Source of the DNA: Hirudinaria manillensis
Lineage: Eukaryota; Annelida; Clitellata; Hirudinida; Hirudinidae
DNA length: 64,000 nucleotides
Direction: 5' to 3'
Assembly: GCA_034509925.1 (NCBI GenBank)
Contig: CM067530.1
Location: 9,496,501-9,560,500, forward strand
Below, in pieces: positions 1 to 11,549 of this stretch. The notes under the pieces are model-generated. The model was not told the DNA's origin, did no database searches, and saw nothing but the letters and a program-made list of their open reading frames with translations. How positions within the stretch are numbered: the stretch's first letter is position 1; the number at the start of each line of letters is the position of its first letter. A program made the position numbers and the translations under genes.

Positions 1-95
1 ATGTGGTGAAAAGCAAAGAAGGATTGTATTCTCAAGCGATGAGAGAGAGAGAAATGGATTGACAAATATTTTTTTTTTAAATTATTATTATTATT

Positions 96-2165
96 TTAGG
101 ATGCAAAAGCACCGACCGGTTCCTCGTTTGAGTTGAGACCCTCCATTGGAATGTTCAGCTGACTTCCAGCTCCAGGTAGTGGCTGATTCTTGTGCACCTG
201 CTCCCTAATGGCGGATATTCATTGACTTAAGGTTTGCACAATCATTGAAATGATAAAGTAAAAGTTCGTTAAAGATTTATTAAAATCTAACTGGTTAATC
301 TAGAGGATATTATTTCTAAAAAGTTATTATACTTCTAAGAAAATTTATTATTCTTACAAAACTTTGAATAATCATAATAATAATAATAATCGTAATAATA
401 ATAATAATGATAATGTAATAATATTATTGCAGCTCAAGTTAAAGAAGCCATAGAATTTTTACTAATAGGCCAGGATGCTAAATCGAGGTCACCACATTAA
501 TAGGTCAAAATCATTACCATGACTGAGGTCATCACCAAGGTCATTAGCATGACTGGGTCAACAACGTTAAGTCATTGCTCACCTCTGCTGGTGCTTGTAA
601 GGAATGTTTGAGAAGATGACGAATGGAGATCTTCTGTTGGACCTCATGATAACCACTCTAATTAATTTAAGAGTTAAGTTTAGAAAATTTATTAATCTAT
701 TTATCATTTATTTAATCTATTATAATCTATTTATTATTTATTTAATCTATTATAATCTATTTATTTAATCTATTATAATCTATTTATTATTTATTTAATC
801 TATTGTAATCTATTTATTATTTAACAATAAACGAATTAACGATTAAGAGCCATTTAGTAAATTCGTCCCATTGTAATTTTATTTACAATATAAGGCCGAT
901 AATGACTGACGTGTCAACCAAATATCACGCCACGATTAGGAGGCGTTAAAAAAGAATAACATATAATAAAATTAATTAATAAATAAATTATAATAAATTG
1001 AAAACTAATTACAGACAACACAATCACACGTTTCAAAGTCCCGACCTTTTCCTTAAAATGTTTCCAAGTCTGCTTTGCCTTTGCAGTGAGAAGTTGGAGG
1101 CCTTGTAGCTCTGAGAAGATCGTGTTTTGTTGAAGGAGTATTCAGAACTGGTCGAACTGAGAGGAGAATGGCGACCCAGATGAGGCACAAAGTCACCTGT
1201 GATGCGAGCACACGTATCAAGTTTAGTTCCATGAATTTACATGGACTGAGAATATAAATAGCTGAGTATAAGGTTGGATCAGAGGTGAATCATAGACGAG
1301 CCGGTGATTAGCAATAAAGCAATAAAATTTATAACTAATTAATAATAATTTATAACTAACTAATAATAATAAAACCAAACTCAATTTAACTAATCATTTA
1401 ATTTAATTTAAACGAAAGAAATTAAATAATTTTTTGAAGCGAAGATTAGTCTCCAACCTGCCATTTCATACAAGGCTGGCTTTTCCAGTGCCTGATGCGA
1501 TTCTTCTGACATTGATACGGAAGCAAACAGGAGCTTCTTCCAACTGGATCTCGTGTGTTCATTTGATGAAGCAGCACTTTTTGCTCTTTCGAGATTTTAA
1601 GAAAAACATGATTTATTCATTTATGCTTAACATGATTCTAAGAATTCCTTGTTATCTACCACTTAAATTGACAAATTAGGCCCCTGAAAAGCTGGATTAT
1701 GCAGAACTTACATACTTACAACAATTGCTTAATAAGCTATATTAGCTTAAACTATTAAGAGTGCAAAGCTGTTTCTAAAGAAACTCACTTAAGCACAACT
1801 TGAAGATCATCAACTGATGCTGGAATTGAGTTGAAAAAGTCCCGCGAATTCGTCTCCAAATTTTCACTCTTGTACCTGATCCTGACATCTTTGCATTCGA
1901 GCCTTAACTGAGGATTTTCTGATGGCTGTGTCCCATCTTCTGCAACTATCGTTCCATGAGGTGCACTATTTATTCTGCCAACTTCAATTTGTTCTGGAAC
2001 TCCCTCAGCTTTCAAAGGGGCGACCAAATGCTGACAGTTTACCAACCCCAACCTGCCGTAGTTGGTGTCACGGTGAGTGCCATCCAGTGATATGTTTGAA
2101 AGAAATGATTGGGCCTCTATCCGGAGACGATGACGATCCCTATCACTTTGGTAACTCTTGGCCAT
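96..2165 (-). CDS. CABLES-like protein, short three-exon model (3' end uncertain)
   Basis: Exons on the minus strand: 2165-1789, 1156-1046, 204-96. Splice phases agree (2 then 2) and give a 198-aa product ending in a TAA at 98-96. The first exon begins MAKSYQSDRDRHRLRIEAQ and contains FLSNISLDG, which resembles the N-terminal motif of CABLES proteins (CDK5 and ABL enzyme substrates, cyclin-box adaptors). The second exon is Ser/Arg-rich (STSSEYSFNKTRSS). The cyclin-box C-terminus expected of CABLES is absent. Either this is a short isoform, or the third exon is wrong and the gene runs off the left edge. Donor GTGAGT after exon 1 and a pyrimidine-rich acceptor before exon 2 support the splicing. 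The family call rests on one short motif recalled from the family. Confidence 0.4.
687..826. repeat. AT-rich minisatellite, unit about 30 bp
   Basis: Direct repeats built from TATAATCTATTTATTATTTA plus TTTAATCTAT, about four to five copies, one of them shortened. It lies in the second intron of the CABLES-like model. Otherwise the intron 205-1045 shows only AT-rich sequence and short AAT runs near 375-420. Confidence 0.85.
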
Positions 2166-2707
2166 TAAGACTCATGCTGACAACTCAATGATAAAGAGAA
2201 ATCTTAGCAATGACTCGCAACCGAAGGAGATCCAGAAGGAAAATAAACAGCCTAGGCGAAGGTGGATTTAATCCAGAGCAGAATCATATCCACATTATTT
2301 ATATGATTTGAATATTAATTTAATAAGTGAACTTTATCAATAATTGTCTTTCAAGCGAAATGTTTTAATCGAGATTATTTTTATACATGATCTTTGCACA
2401 AATTTTTACAAAGTTATTTATTATTTTATGGTCGATACCTTTTTTAACCTTTTAAAAGATTATTGGTTGATTTGCTCATCAAATTCTTTATTTACATTTT
2501 TGAAACACTAGGTCAATTAACAATATTATTTGTACAAGGTACCTTGTTTATACTTAAAGGCGCGATAAGTGGAATTAGTGCTTTCCTGATATTTACTGGC
2601 ACCTTCAGAATCTCGACTTTAATTCGCTGGTAATGCTTTTAAATAAATCCTTAAGTTCAAGGACTCCTTTGCAGTCTGTTAAGTAATGAATGTAACTGAA
2701 TATAGAT
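2166..2707. promoter_or_regulatory. Divergent intergenic region between CABLES-like and RING genes
   Basis: The two coding starts point away from each other across about 540 bp, so this stretch must hold both 5' UTRs and probably both promoters. I could not single out a convincing TATA box or initiator against the AT-rich background. The call rests on gene geometry only. Confidence 0.4.
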
Positions 2708-4078
2708 ATGCCACGGCGAAAATCTGCACAGAAAAGGAAAGCGGAACCAGAAGTTCCAAATGAGGAAAAACAAGAAGATCTGAGGTGGTTTTGCCGTTGT
2801 TACGTATTAATGAAAAGAAATTGAAAATGGTTTACCAATACGTTGCAGCATCAGGGACTACCTCGATCCAGAGTCTGTGAGTCAACATCTCTTCTGCTCC
2901 ATCTGCCAGGAGGTTTATGCCAATCCTCAGAGGGCTCCATGTGGTCACAGCTATTGCAAAACAGTAAGTCTGGTCAACCATAGTTAGAACATTGAGTTAT
3001 AATTAATTTGGATTAATTAAGCACATTACATAAGCATTTGTCAAATGTGATTATCCAAAACTCATGTACGTAAAATATATTGAAGGTTTTATTTTTCAGT
3101 GCATTGAAACTTGGCTAGCACAAAACAAATCATGTCCTGAAGACAGGTAATTGAATTTCAAGTGATATAATTTGAAATTAAGCAGTTTTATTTGTTTACT
3201 TATATGTCTTGGAAGAGACATGTATTGTGTGACCAAGAATGTAAATTATGAATGGAGGACGTTATTTCCTTACAATTTCCATAATTTCCTGTGCAGGACA
3301 ACCTTGCATCCAAAGAACTTGCATCATGACTTCATTCTGGAGAACATAATCATGGACCAGAAGGTTTGTTTGTTCAAATCATTCAGTCTTTGTTTTACTT
3401 TGTGCTTTTTCTCAAATAGCATTCGATTTTGTAGGCAGACGACATTTTATGCAATTGCATTGTTATTGATATCTGCTTTAAATTAATATAATACTTCTTG
3501 CAATTCTGAGTTTATGAAAAACTTAAGAAGAAAATAACATTTTATTTATAGATATTTTTTTAAATATTATTTCACTTCTATTTTATTCACAAACAAATTG
3601 TCATTAAAGTACATAATTTCCAGGTTGCCTGTCCCCACAGAGTACTGGGTTGTTCCCACGTAGGTCCTCTGTCCATCCTTAGAATCCACATGAAGGACTG
3701 TTCGTTCAATCCATCCGTCATACCTGCATTCTTAAAAGATGAAATGATAAAATTGACACAAAATGATGATAATGGTGAGTTTAAACTTTAGTTTGCACAT
3801 CACTTTAATGATACCCCTAATCTTTTGATTATTATGAATTGTTTCTAATCCTGTGAGGCAATAGGTTTTATGCTGAATAAATGATTTGATTTTTTCAAAT
3901 GAATTCGTTCTTTCGCTCAGACGAGGAGGAAGAGTCCGAGGTGAGGTACATCCCTTTGAAGATGAGAATTTTCCAGGCAGGTGGCCAGCAAAGGGAGAAT
4001 CTGGTCAAAGCATTCGACAAGCACGACGATCCGACCGAGAAGCTGAGGAGACTCGCTGAACTGATTGACGACGATTGA
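2708..4078 (+). CDS. RING finger and TRAF-type zinc finger protein, NRDP1/RNF41-like E3 ligase
   Basis: Exons 2708-2784, 2849-2963, 3100-3146, 3297-3363, 3624-3774 and 3921-4078 join in frame to 204 aa. Residues about 36-75 form a RING finger: CSIC, then CGHSYC, TC and CPED. The last zinc ligand is Asp rather than Cys (C3HC3D), as in NRDP1. A TRAF-type zinc finger follows (ACPHRVLGCS...HMKDC). The C-terminus (FQAGGQQRENLVKAFDK, then LRRLAELIDDD) is highly charged and unrecognised. The expected role is as a RING E3 ubiquitin ligase that recruits an E2, with the TRAF-type finger in substrate or partner binding. At 204 aa it is shorter than NRDP1 (about 317 aa) and seems to lack its C-terminal USP8-binding domain. 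An AATAAA-rich stretch at about 4322-4340 could supply the poly(A) signal. The last exon has a decayed copy at 17130-17790. Confidence 0.88.
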
Positions 4079-5588
4079 ATCGATTGTTTTTAGTGGTATG
4101 ACAGAGTTGTTTTTACAAATATTAGTTTTTTTATAAAATATTCTTGGAAATATCATTTGATAGTCAGGCAGCAGTTTGTCTTATCGTCCCTTCCTCGCTG
4201 AGATTCGAGAGATTTGTCTCTCATTCTTGAAATTTTTCTCGGATTTAATAAGTTAAAATCGCATGCCTTGAAAATTACTTTCCTCTCCTCAACCAGTTCT
4301 GTTGACATTCGTATTGCGAAAAAAATAAATAAAATAAATTGGTTTTAATTGGTGCTATTGAAATGTTGATAAGAATGATTGCAGTGTTGTGTTATCAGTT
4401 ATTTGTTGTTAAATCAGGTGTCCTATCATGCAGATGTTTGAACCAAGCAAACCTTCTGAAGCAGGAAGGCTGGCCTCTTAATGACAAATGGTTCAAACAG
4501 GAACCCACACCCACCCATTTTTATCACTACTCTCCCCCCCCCCCCAAAAAAAAAGATAAGCTCACTGACCATATTAATACCTAACTTGATTGGTTAGCCC
4601 TGATTGATTACCTGATAACTAACTAACAAAAGTTTTTGCTGAGCCAACTGGTCATTCTGCCCTCTTTCAACTATTGAATACAAAAAAAAATTTGAAACAA
4701 CAAAACGGAAACTATCTTGAAAATCTTGATTGTTCATCGTTCAAAGCACTGGATTCTTGAATCATGATTTTCTTAAACCAGCCCGACATTATCTCGGAAT
4801 TGGAAATATTACAAAAATTGCCGTCAGAAACACAAATAAATGTGCAGAAAAATGATGCTTAAATGAACAGCTGGAGGTAAAGCATCCAATGATTTGCAAT
4901 TAGAAGCAGTTCAAGTCTCAACGTCAGCAAAGATAAACTCTTCGAAACTTTCTGGAAAAAAATGCCTTCGTGCAAACTTCAGTTCGAACCTCTCCTCCTT
5001 GACAATTGGCCGCTTTATAAGTGCAAACAAAAGAGAGTGTGATGCAAAAATGCAGAACAAGTAAAACAAACAAACAAACAAAAACATAAAGAAAAAAGTT
5101 TGTCTTCAAAATACAAACAACGTATTTTGAATAATGAAGGACGCTTCCATTGCAGAATAACTTGGAGATGTAATAAAGTGGCAATTACATGAATTGTCAG
5201 AATAAAAAAACAAACTTCAACTGAAATATCAATTAAATCAAACGAAATGATGATGCTCCTGATGTACAAGCATTGAATATCCCAGTTTGCAAGCTCCACA
5301 ACCTAGATTATCACCATCACCTTCATCATTGCCATCATCATCATCACCACCACCATCATCGTCATCATCATCGCAATCGCATGCAAGCATTTGAAAGCAG
5401 TAGCTCAGACAACTGAACCATCCAAGTACCAGGTTCCAACACCTACAACCTCAGAAAAAAAAATCCCAAAAAATTTTTTCAATAATTTTTTGGATTTTGT
5501 TTGTTTTCACTTAAAAAAAAAACAAACAAAAACAAACAAAACAAAAAAGAAACAGAAATAGAAACACGTAGTTGCAGAGTTCAGCAGT
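4079..5588. other. Convergent intergenic region, no gene seen
   Basis: Between the 3' ends of the RING gene and the JAK gene. It holds a C11 run abutting an A-run near 4530-4555, a CAAA-rich tract near 5060-5100 and 5520-5555, and a CAT/CAC trinucleotide tract at about 5310-5385. No reading frame here has convincing splice sites or domain content. Confidence 0.6.
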
Positions 5589-6306
5589 TCAAGAGTCGAG
5601 CAGTTGCCTGTAATGATTGACGATGGTCTGAAAGTCTTCCCTATTGGCAGGGTAATACTCCCAGCAGTGCTTCAAGATGAACGTGTAGACAGACTGAGGG
5701 CAGTCCTTTGGGCAGGGCAGTCTACTGCCACCGTGGAGCTCCAAGACCAGGTCCTTCACCTCGCAGAACTGTGGCGAACTGCCGTAGCTCAGGATCTCCC
5801 AGAACGTCACCCCGAAACTCCAAACGTCAGTCTTTTCCGTGAACTGTTGGTTCAGTAGGGACTCTGGGGCGCACCTGTATGATGGTGGGTGGACGTGTTT
5901 TCTGTTACAGTTATTTTTTAATTTATAATAGTGCAGATGGAGGGGTCTGATCGATACTTGCTTGATATTGATTGATTGACTGATTGGTTCAATCGAGGAT
6001 TGATTCAAGAATTATGCAACTTTACAAATGCATAATTTATATTAGAGATTGTCATGAATTGCAGTAAATGGACTTGTTATTTAATTACGGCAATTATTCA
6101 CTTCATTAATAAAGACAATTATTTGATGAAAATGTGTCACAAATTAAACGGAGAACTTGCGTCATCAATGTTTTTTGGGCTCTTCTATAAACTTTGAGCA
6201 TCAACAACAATGGTGGAGATGGTGATGATGATGACAAAAGCAATTATAGATCAGATAAAGTAATGAAATCTGTCATACTTAAAAAAAATCTCAACATAAT
6301 TTATTG

Positions 6307-6340
<34 letters not shown>

Positions 6341-9300
6341 TTTACCAGATAAAGTAATCAAATGAGGCACAGTTTACATAAACAAATCTACACATAGTTT
6401 ACCACGGAGCAGGCAGCTCTTTATTGCCATCACTTCTGTAATAGTTGCGATCCTGAGAAAGGACCCTGGAAAGGCCAAAGTCTGCAATCTTCATGTGGAG
6501 ATTCTGCGTTACCAGGACATTCCTCGCTGCCAGATCCCTGTGAACGATCTTCTGACTGGCCAGGTAGAGCATGCCCTGAGTTTATAGGGGTTGGTTGGGG
6601 GTGGGTTTAAGGTCAAGAGTACTGAGTATTCCCTTAAGGAGTGTAATAACGACATAATGGATTCAAAAAACAGGATACAAATAAAGTAGCAAGATAAGAT
6701 TACGATTAGTGGAAAATGAAGTGGTAGCAGAATTTTGGATTGAGATAGAGGCACTACCAGGTTAATGAAACAAATAACATACCTGTGCAATTTCATATCC
6801 AAACTGAAGTAGTTGTTTTAAGCCAATGCTTTCCTTGAACTTCTTCAGATAATCTCTCAAGCAACCGTTCTCGACGAATTCCAAAACCAGAACTTGCGGA
6901 CTCTCTTGACGTGCAAATACAATGGTTGTTTCATTGGTTATTTTTTTTTTATTACTATTTTAAATGGAAACTACTTTTAAATTTAAAATTAAATGGCAAT
7001 CCATCTTCAGATTCCCCTTTAAGTCTCATTAATTAGTTTTAATGGTGAATCTTAATGATGAGTTCAAATGAATGAAATGAATAAATAAATAAATTCAAAG
7101 TTCATCATCATCATCACCTCCACCACCACCAGAAGCATCATCATCATCACCACCACCATCATCATCATCATTATCATCACCTTCGAACTCATCGCATCGT
7201 CCGATGACCTGCACGATGTGGTCGTTCCTCAGCGACTCCATGATCTTGAACTCCTTCTCGAACTCCTTGTAGTACTTGAAGTACATCGACTTCTTGAGGC
7301 ATTTCACGGCCACGGGCACGACCCTCCCGTCGTCCCCGGTGAACTCTCCCTTATACACCTCTCCGTAATGACCCTGCAATGCAGTCGGGCGGAACGATTG
7401 GCCAACTAACCGCGTAGGCTTCCGCGGCGACCTTCTTAAGGTCACGGACGAACGGAGCTCACCTGCCCGAGAGGTTTGTCGGAAAATTTCACCTTCAACC
7501 TGTGCTTCGAGATTAGTCCTTGCATGCACAAGCCTTTTGGGTTTAAATTGCTAGATTAATTTTTCTATTTGTTTTAATAAGAATATCAATTATTTATTGC
7601 ACATAAATTAACCATGTAACTACCTAATAACTATCTAAACCATCTGCTGCAAACAACACAAATAAATAAATAAACAAATAAATAAAAATAAAACCACCAC
7701 ACGAGATTCAAACAACTAGAAAATCAGAACCGGTCCCGACCAAAATCGCCGGAGCTGAAGACGAGGGTGTGGTTGGTGGCGTTGCTGAGCCTCGAATCCT
7801 CTGAGGTGCTGCGCTGGAGAGAGGAGTGATCCGAGTGGTTTGAGCCGATGAGTGGCGTTTCACTGGTGCCGGAGTTATGGCCGTTCACCAGGACTCCGTT
7901 GACCGGACTTGCGACGGGACTCCTGACCCTCGAAGGTTTATTAATTAAATTGTAATTGGATTGTAATCGCTACAGATCATCTCTAGACGTTTACTCTGTT
8001 GTCAATAGCTAGCTGTCATCACAGTTTTCATCATCATCGTCATCATCATTACACCGCTATCATCATCGTCGTCGTCGTCATCACAATCATCATCCTTATT
8101 TTTAATTCACTGAACCATAACATTGCATTAAAGTTGAAGCCTCACCCGGGATTCAGAGTTTCTTTTCTGTCTGGATCGTTGTAAACATTGTAAATGCCGC
8201 CACCTGTGGTCAGCCAAAAAAAAAAAAAAAGAACAATGTTGAAGAAGATTTGCCAAATTAACAAAAACAGAAAGTGATCGATTGGATGCAGAGGATGAAA
8301 TTGATTTTCGATCAATAATCGTAAAATAATTGTTTATCATTCAATTATTTTTTTTATCAATTTATCAAAGACGTCAATGACGGACAGATGGAGAGGTCGT
8401 CATCTTGCAGTGCAACTGAAAGAAATAAAAAAAAGAAGATGATGATATCATGTCTCGAACAAACCTTTGTTGATGCACTGCCTGATGTCCCTGACAATGT
8501 CCTTGATGCTGATCCTCTGGTCTGGAGAGGGGTCCCAGCACTGCCTGATGATGGCAAAGATGTCATCAGGGCAGTGCTTTGGTTGGGGCAGAAATGCTTC
8601 TCCAAAGTCCATTGAAATCTGTCGGAAGACAAAGACAAGTGAAGGAGCAAAAAGGAGAAAATGAAGATGGAGGAATTCTGAGTGGAAGTATTAAAGAGAA
8701 TTAAATTACATTAAATTTAATTGAATAAAAAGATTAGAAAACAAAAAATATAACTGAGAAATAACAAAGGCCCCATTATGATTTCCCATGAACTCAGTTA
8801 ATGACTACAAATCATTGACCAACTTATTGCATCAAATTAGTTATTTCAATTAAACTATTATTATTTATTTATTATTATTATTGTTTAACTATTATTAAAC
8901 AAAATTATTTTTTAAATCTAAAGCAAGTAATATCTGGGGCAAAGCAGACGTTGGACGGAATCAGAATCCTACCCTGTTAATTCTTCCATAGTTGTACATC
9001 TCCCAGAGAGTCGTTCCAAAAGCGAACCTATCTGATTCCAGGGTCAGCGAGTTCATCCCCCTACACTCGGGTGCAAGCCACGGATTGCTGCTGTGTTTTA
9101 TGTTATTTAAAGAAAAATTATTATTAAATTAGTAATGTTAGTTTATTATTTCTATTGCAAGCAATGGACATTTTTGTGAGTGATGTGGATCTTTCTTTTA
9201 AATTTAAAAAAAAAACAATTTAGTGGAAAATGAGGAATAAAATTTTTTTTTTTTGGCATTTAAGTGAAAAAAAGACTTTAAATACACTTTTAAAGTCTCA

Positions 9301-10284
9301 CAACAACATCCTAAAATCTTTATTAAACTTAATTCACCAATTTTCAGCTCAATCAACATGTCGACTTAAGTGAATAATTGCATTACAATCATTACAATTG
9401 CCACATATAATTACATTAACAAAATAATTTCCACCAAAACCATTCAATCCATAATTTCAAATTAGCATCAAATCATAACCCTGACTTAATAATAATAATA
9501 ATCACTATCATCATCATCACCACCACCACCTAAATGTAATGTCGTCTCACCCGTCGTAGCGATGCAGCGGTCCCAAGAAGGGAACGATGCCCGGATCTGC
9601 CAACTTCACCAGGAGGATTCGCTGTTCCTCGAACCTGAAGACGAGGATGTTCCTGCACTGGATGTTTCCATGCACCTCTCCGACCACTTCTTGCTGATGA
9701 GGGGAGAAAGGGGGTGGTGAGCAGACGAGAGAGCCAATGAATAGCAGATGAATGGATGGATGAATGAATGGATGGATGGATGGGTGGATGGATGGATGGT
9801 TGGATGAATGGATGGTTGGACAGTTGGACAAACAAAAGCTACTGACAACCCACCAGGTGATAGAGAGCCTGAGCGATCTGCTCGGCCGCCGACTGGATCT
9901 GCAGACCCGACACCTGCTTCTCTCTCGATCGCAGGAAAGTCGCGAGGTCCCCCAAAGGGGCGAATTCCATCACCATGGTGACCGGGTGCATCAGGCACAC
10001 GGCAAGGACCGAGACGATGGTGTTGCACTGACCGAGGAAGGACATCCTGTGGACCAGGTCGCAGAAGTGCTGAAGGGAAATTGGAAATTTATTAGTTATT
10101 ATTGATTAGTTATTACTTAACATGTCGTCAGATGATGGTTCAGGTTGAAATATAAATGGCAAGAGTCATTGAAATGAACCCGATGTTTGATTCGTTGTAC
10201 TCAACGTGTCAAATGTATCAGATAAAAATATTATTTCTAAACAAGGAACATTTAATCTCGTTCATTAATCAATGCTATTAATAA

Positions 10285-10315
<31 letters not shown>

Positions 10316-11516
10316 ACAAATAAATGAATAAATAAATAAACTTTTAAACTTTCTTGAAATTCACTAAATTCCATTAATTCCATCCACTTGAAATAGAAAT
10401 TTAAATTTAATTTATTTTTCAAAATAATTAAAGCAATCCTTCAGTTGAAAAAACATCATTTTGGTGAATCCAAATTGAACTGACATTCAAGTGATTGGCA
10501 TACTGGCTCTTCAACTTTTTGACTGCAACATCTTGGGAAGACAAACTGCTCCTGTAGACCTCTGTATATGCACCTTGACCTTGAAAGGATTAATAATTGA
10601 TGAAATTGTAAATTCGTTAACTGGTCGTGAGATAACTCAAATAGGGAGGTGTGAGTCATCACTGTGGAGGTGTGAGTCATCACCGTCATGACATGCATCT
10701 TTGTGTCGTAAGTCGTAACTCTTACCTATGGCTGTGGTTATTGCTCTAGCACTATCAGCTCAAAACCAGAATACCAACGAAGATTTCCATAGAATTATTT
10801 GCGTTTAATTTTGGCTGTGAGCCTTCTAGTGACTGAATATTTGCTATAATGCGAATGGCTAATAAGAATAAACTGATATTTATTTTATACCAGATAATAA
10901 ATAAAAACAAAAATTCAGACATAATAACGACTATGAAAAAAAAAATATTTATAAACTAGTTGTGGTTAAAAATGTATAGGCCTGGCATGGTTAAAAAGAT
11001 AATTATAATTACAGGAAATCGAAGCAGTGCTGATTATGATGATGGCTTATATTAAGGACACGCATGTCTCGCAACGTCGACCAGCAGCAACCTAACGCTC
11101 ATAACTCAATGGAAATGATTGTGGGGGTGATGATAACTACGGTGATGATGACGACGTCGATGATGATGATGATGATGATGAATGCAGTGAGTTACTCGTC
11201 TCACCGATTCTGTCCTTCATCTCTACAGATGAAACCACGGATATTCCTGCCTTCTTCTGCTCTTTGAAGAAACTCGTGCCATCCACTGGCGACCTGGCGT
11301 GGCTGCACAGGTAGATGCTCGGATCAACTGGTAAGGTGTTTTTTTACTTTATAATTTATAACCAATTGATTAATTAATAGAATATTTAATTTTGGCATGG
11401 TAGACTTATTTTATTGAAATATGTACTCAATAATATTAAATATTTAATAATAATAATAACAATAATAATACATATTTATTGAAATATGTACTCAATATTA
11501 CTAAATAGTTAGTGAG

Positions 11517-11549
<33 letters not shown>

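Noticed and set aside
1785..2191. Plus-strand frame at 1922-2191
   Set aside because: It is the shadow of the minus-strand CABLES-like first exon, which has a proper donor and fits the downstream phases.
8388..8664. Plus-strand frames over the JAK JH2 C-lobe exon
   Set aside because: They are antisense to an exon with clear pseudokinase sequence ([18 protein letters not shown]).
9530..10105. Frames mixing repeat-coded Ile-His-Pro with kinase sequence
   Set aside because: They read through a GATG microsatellite. The true exons are 10069-9854 and 9693-9551.
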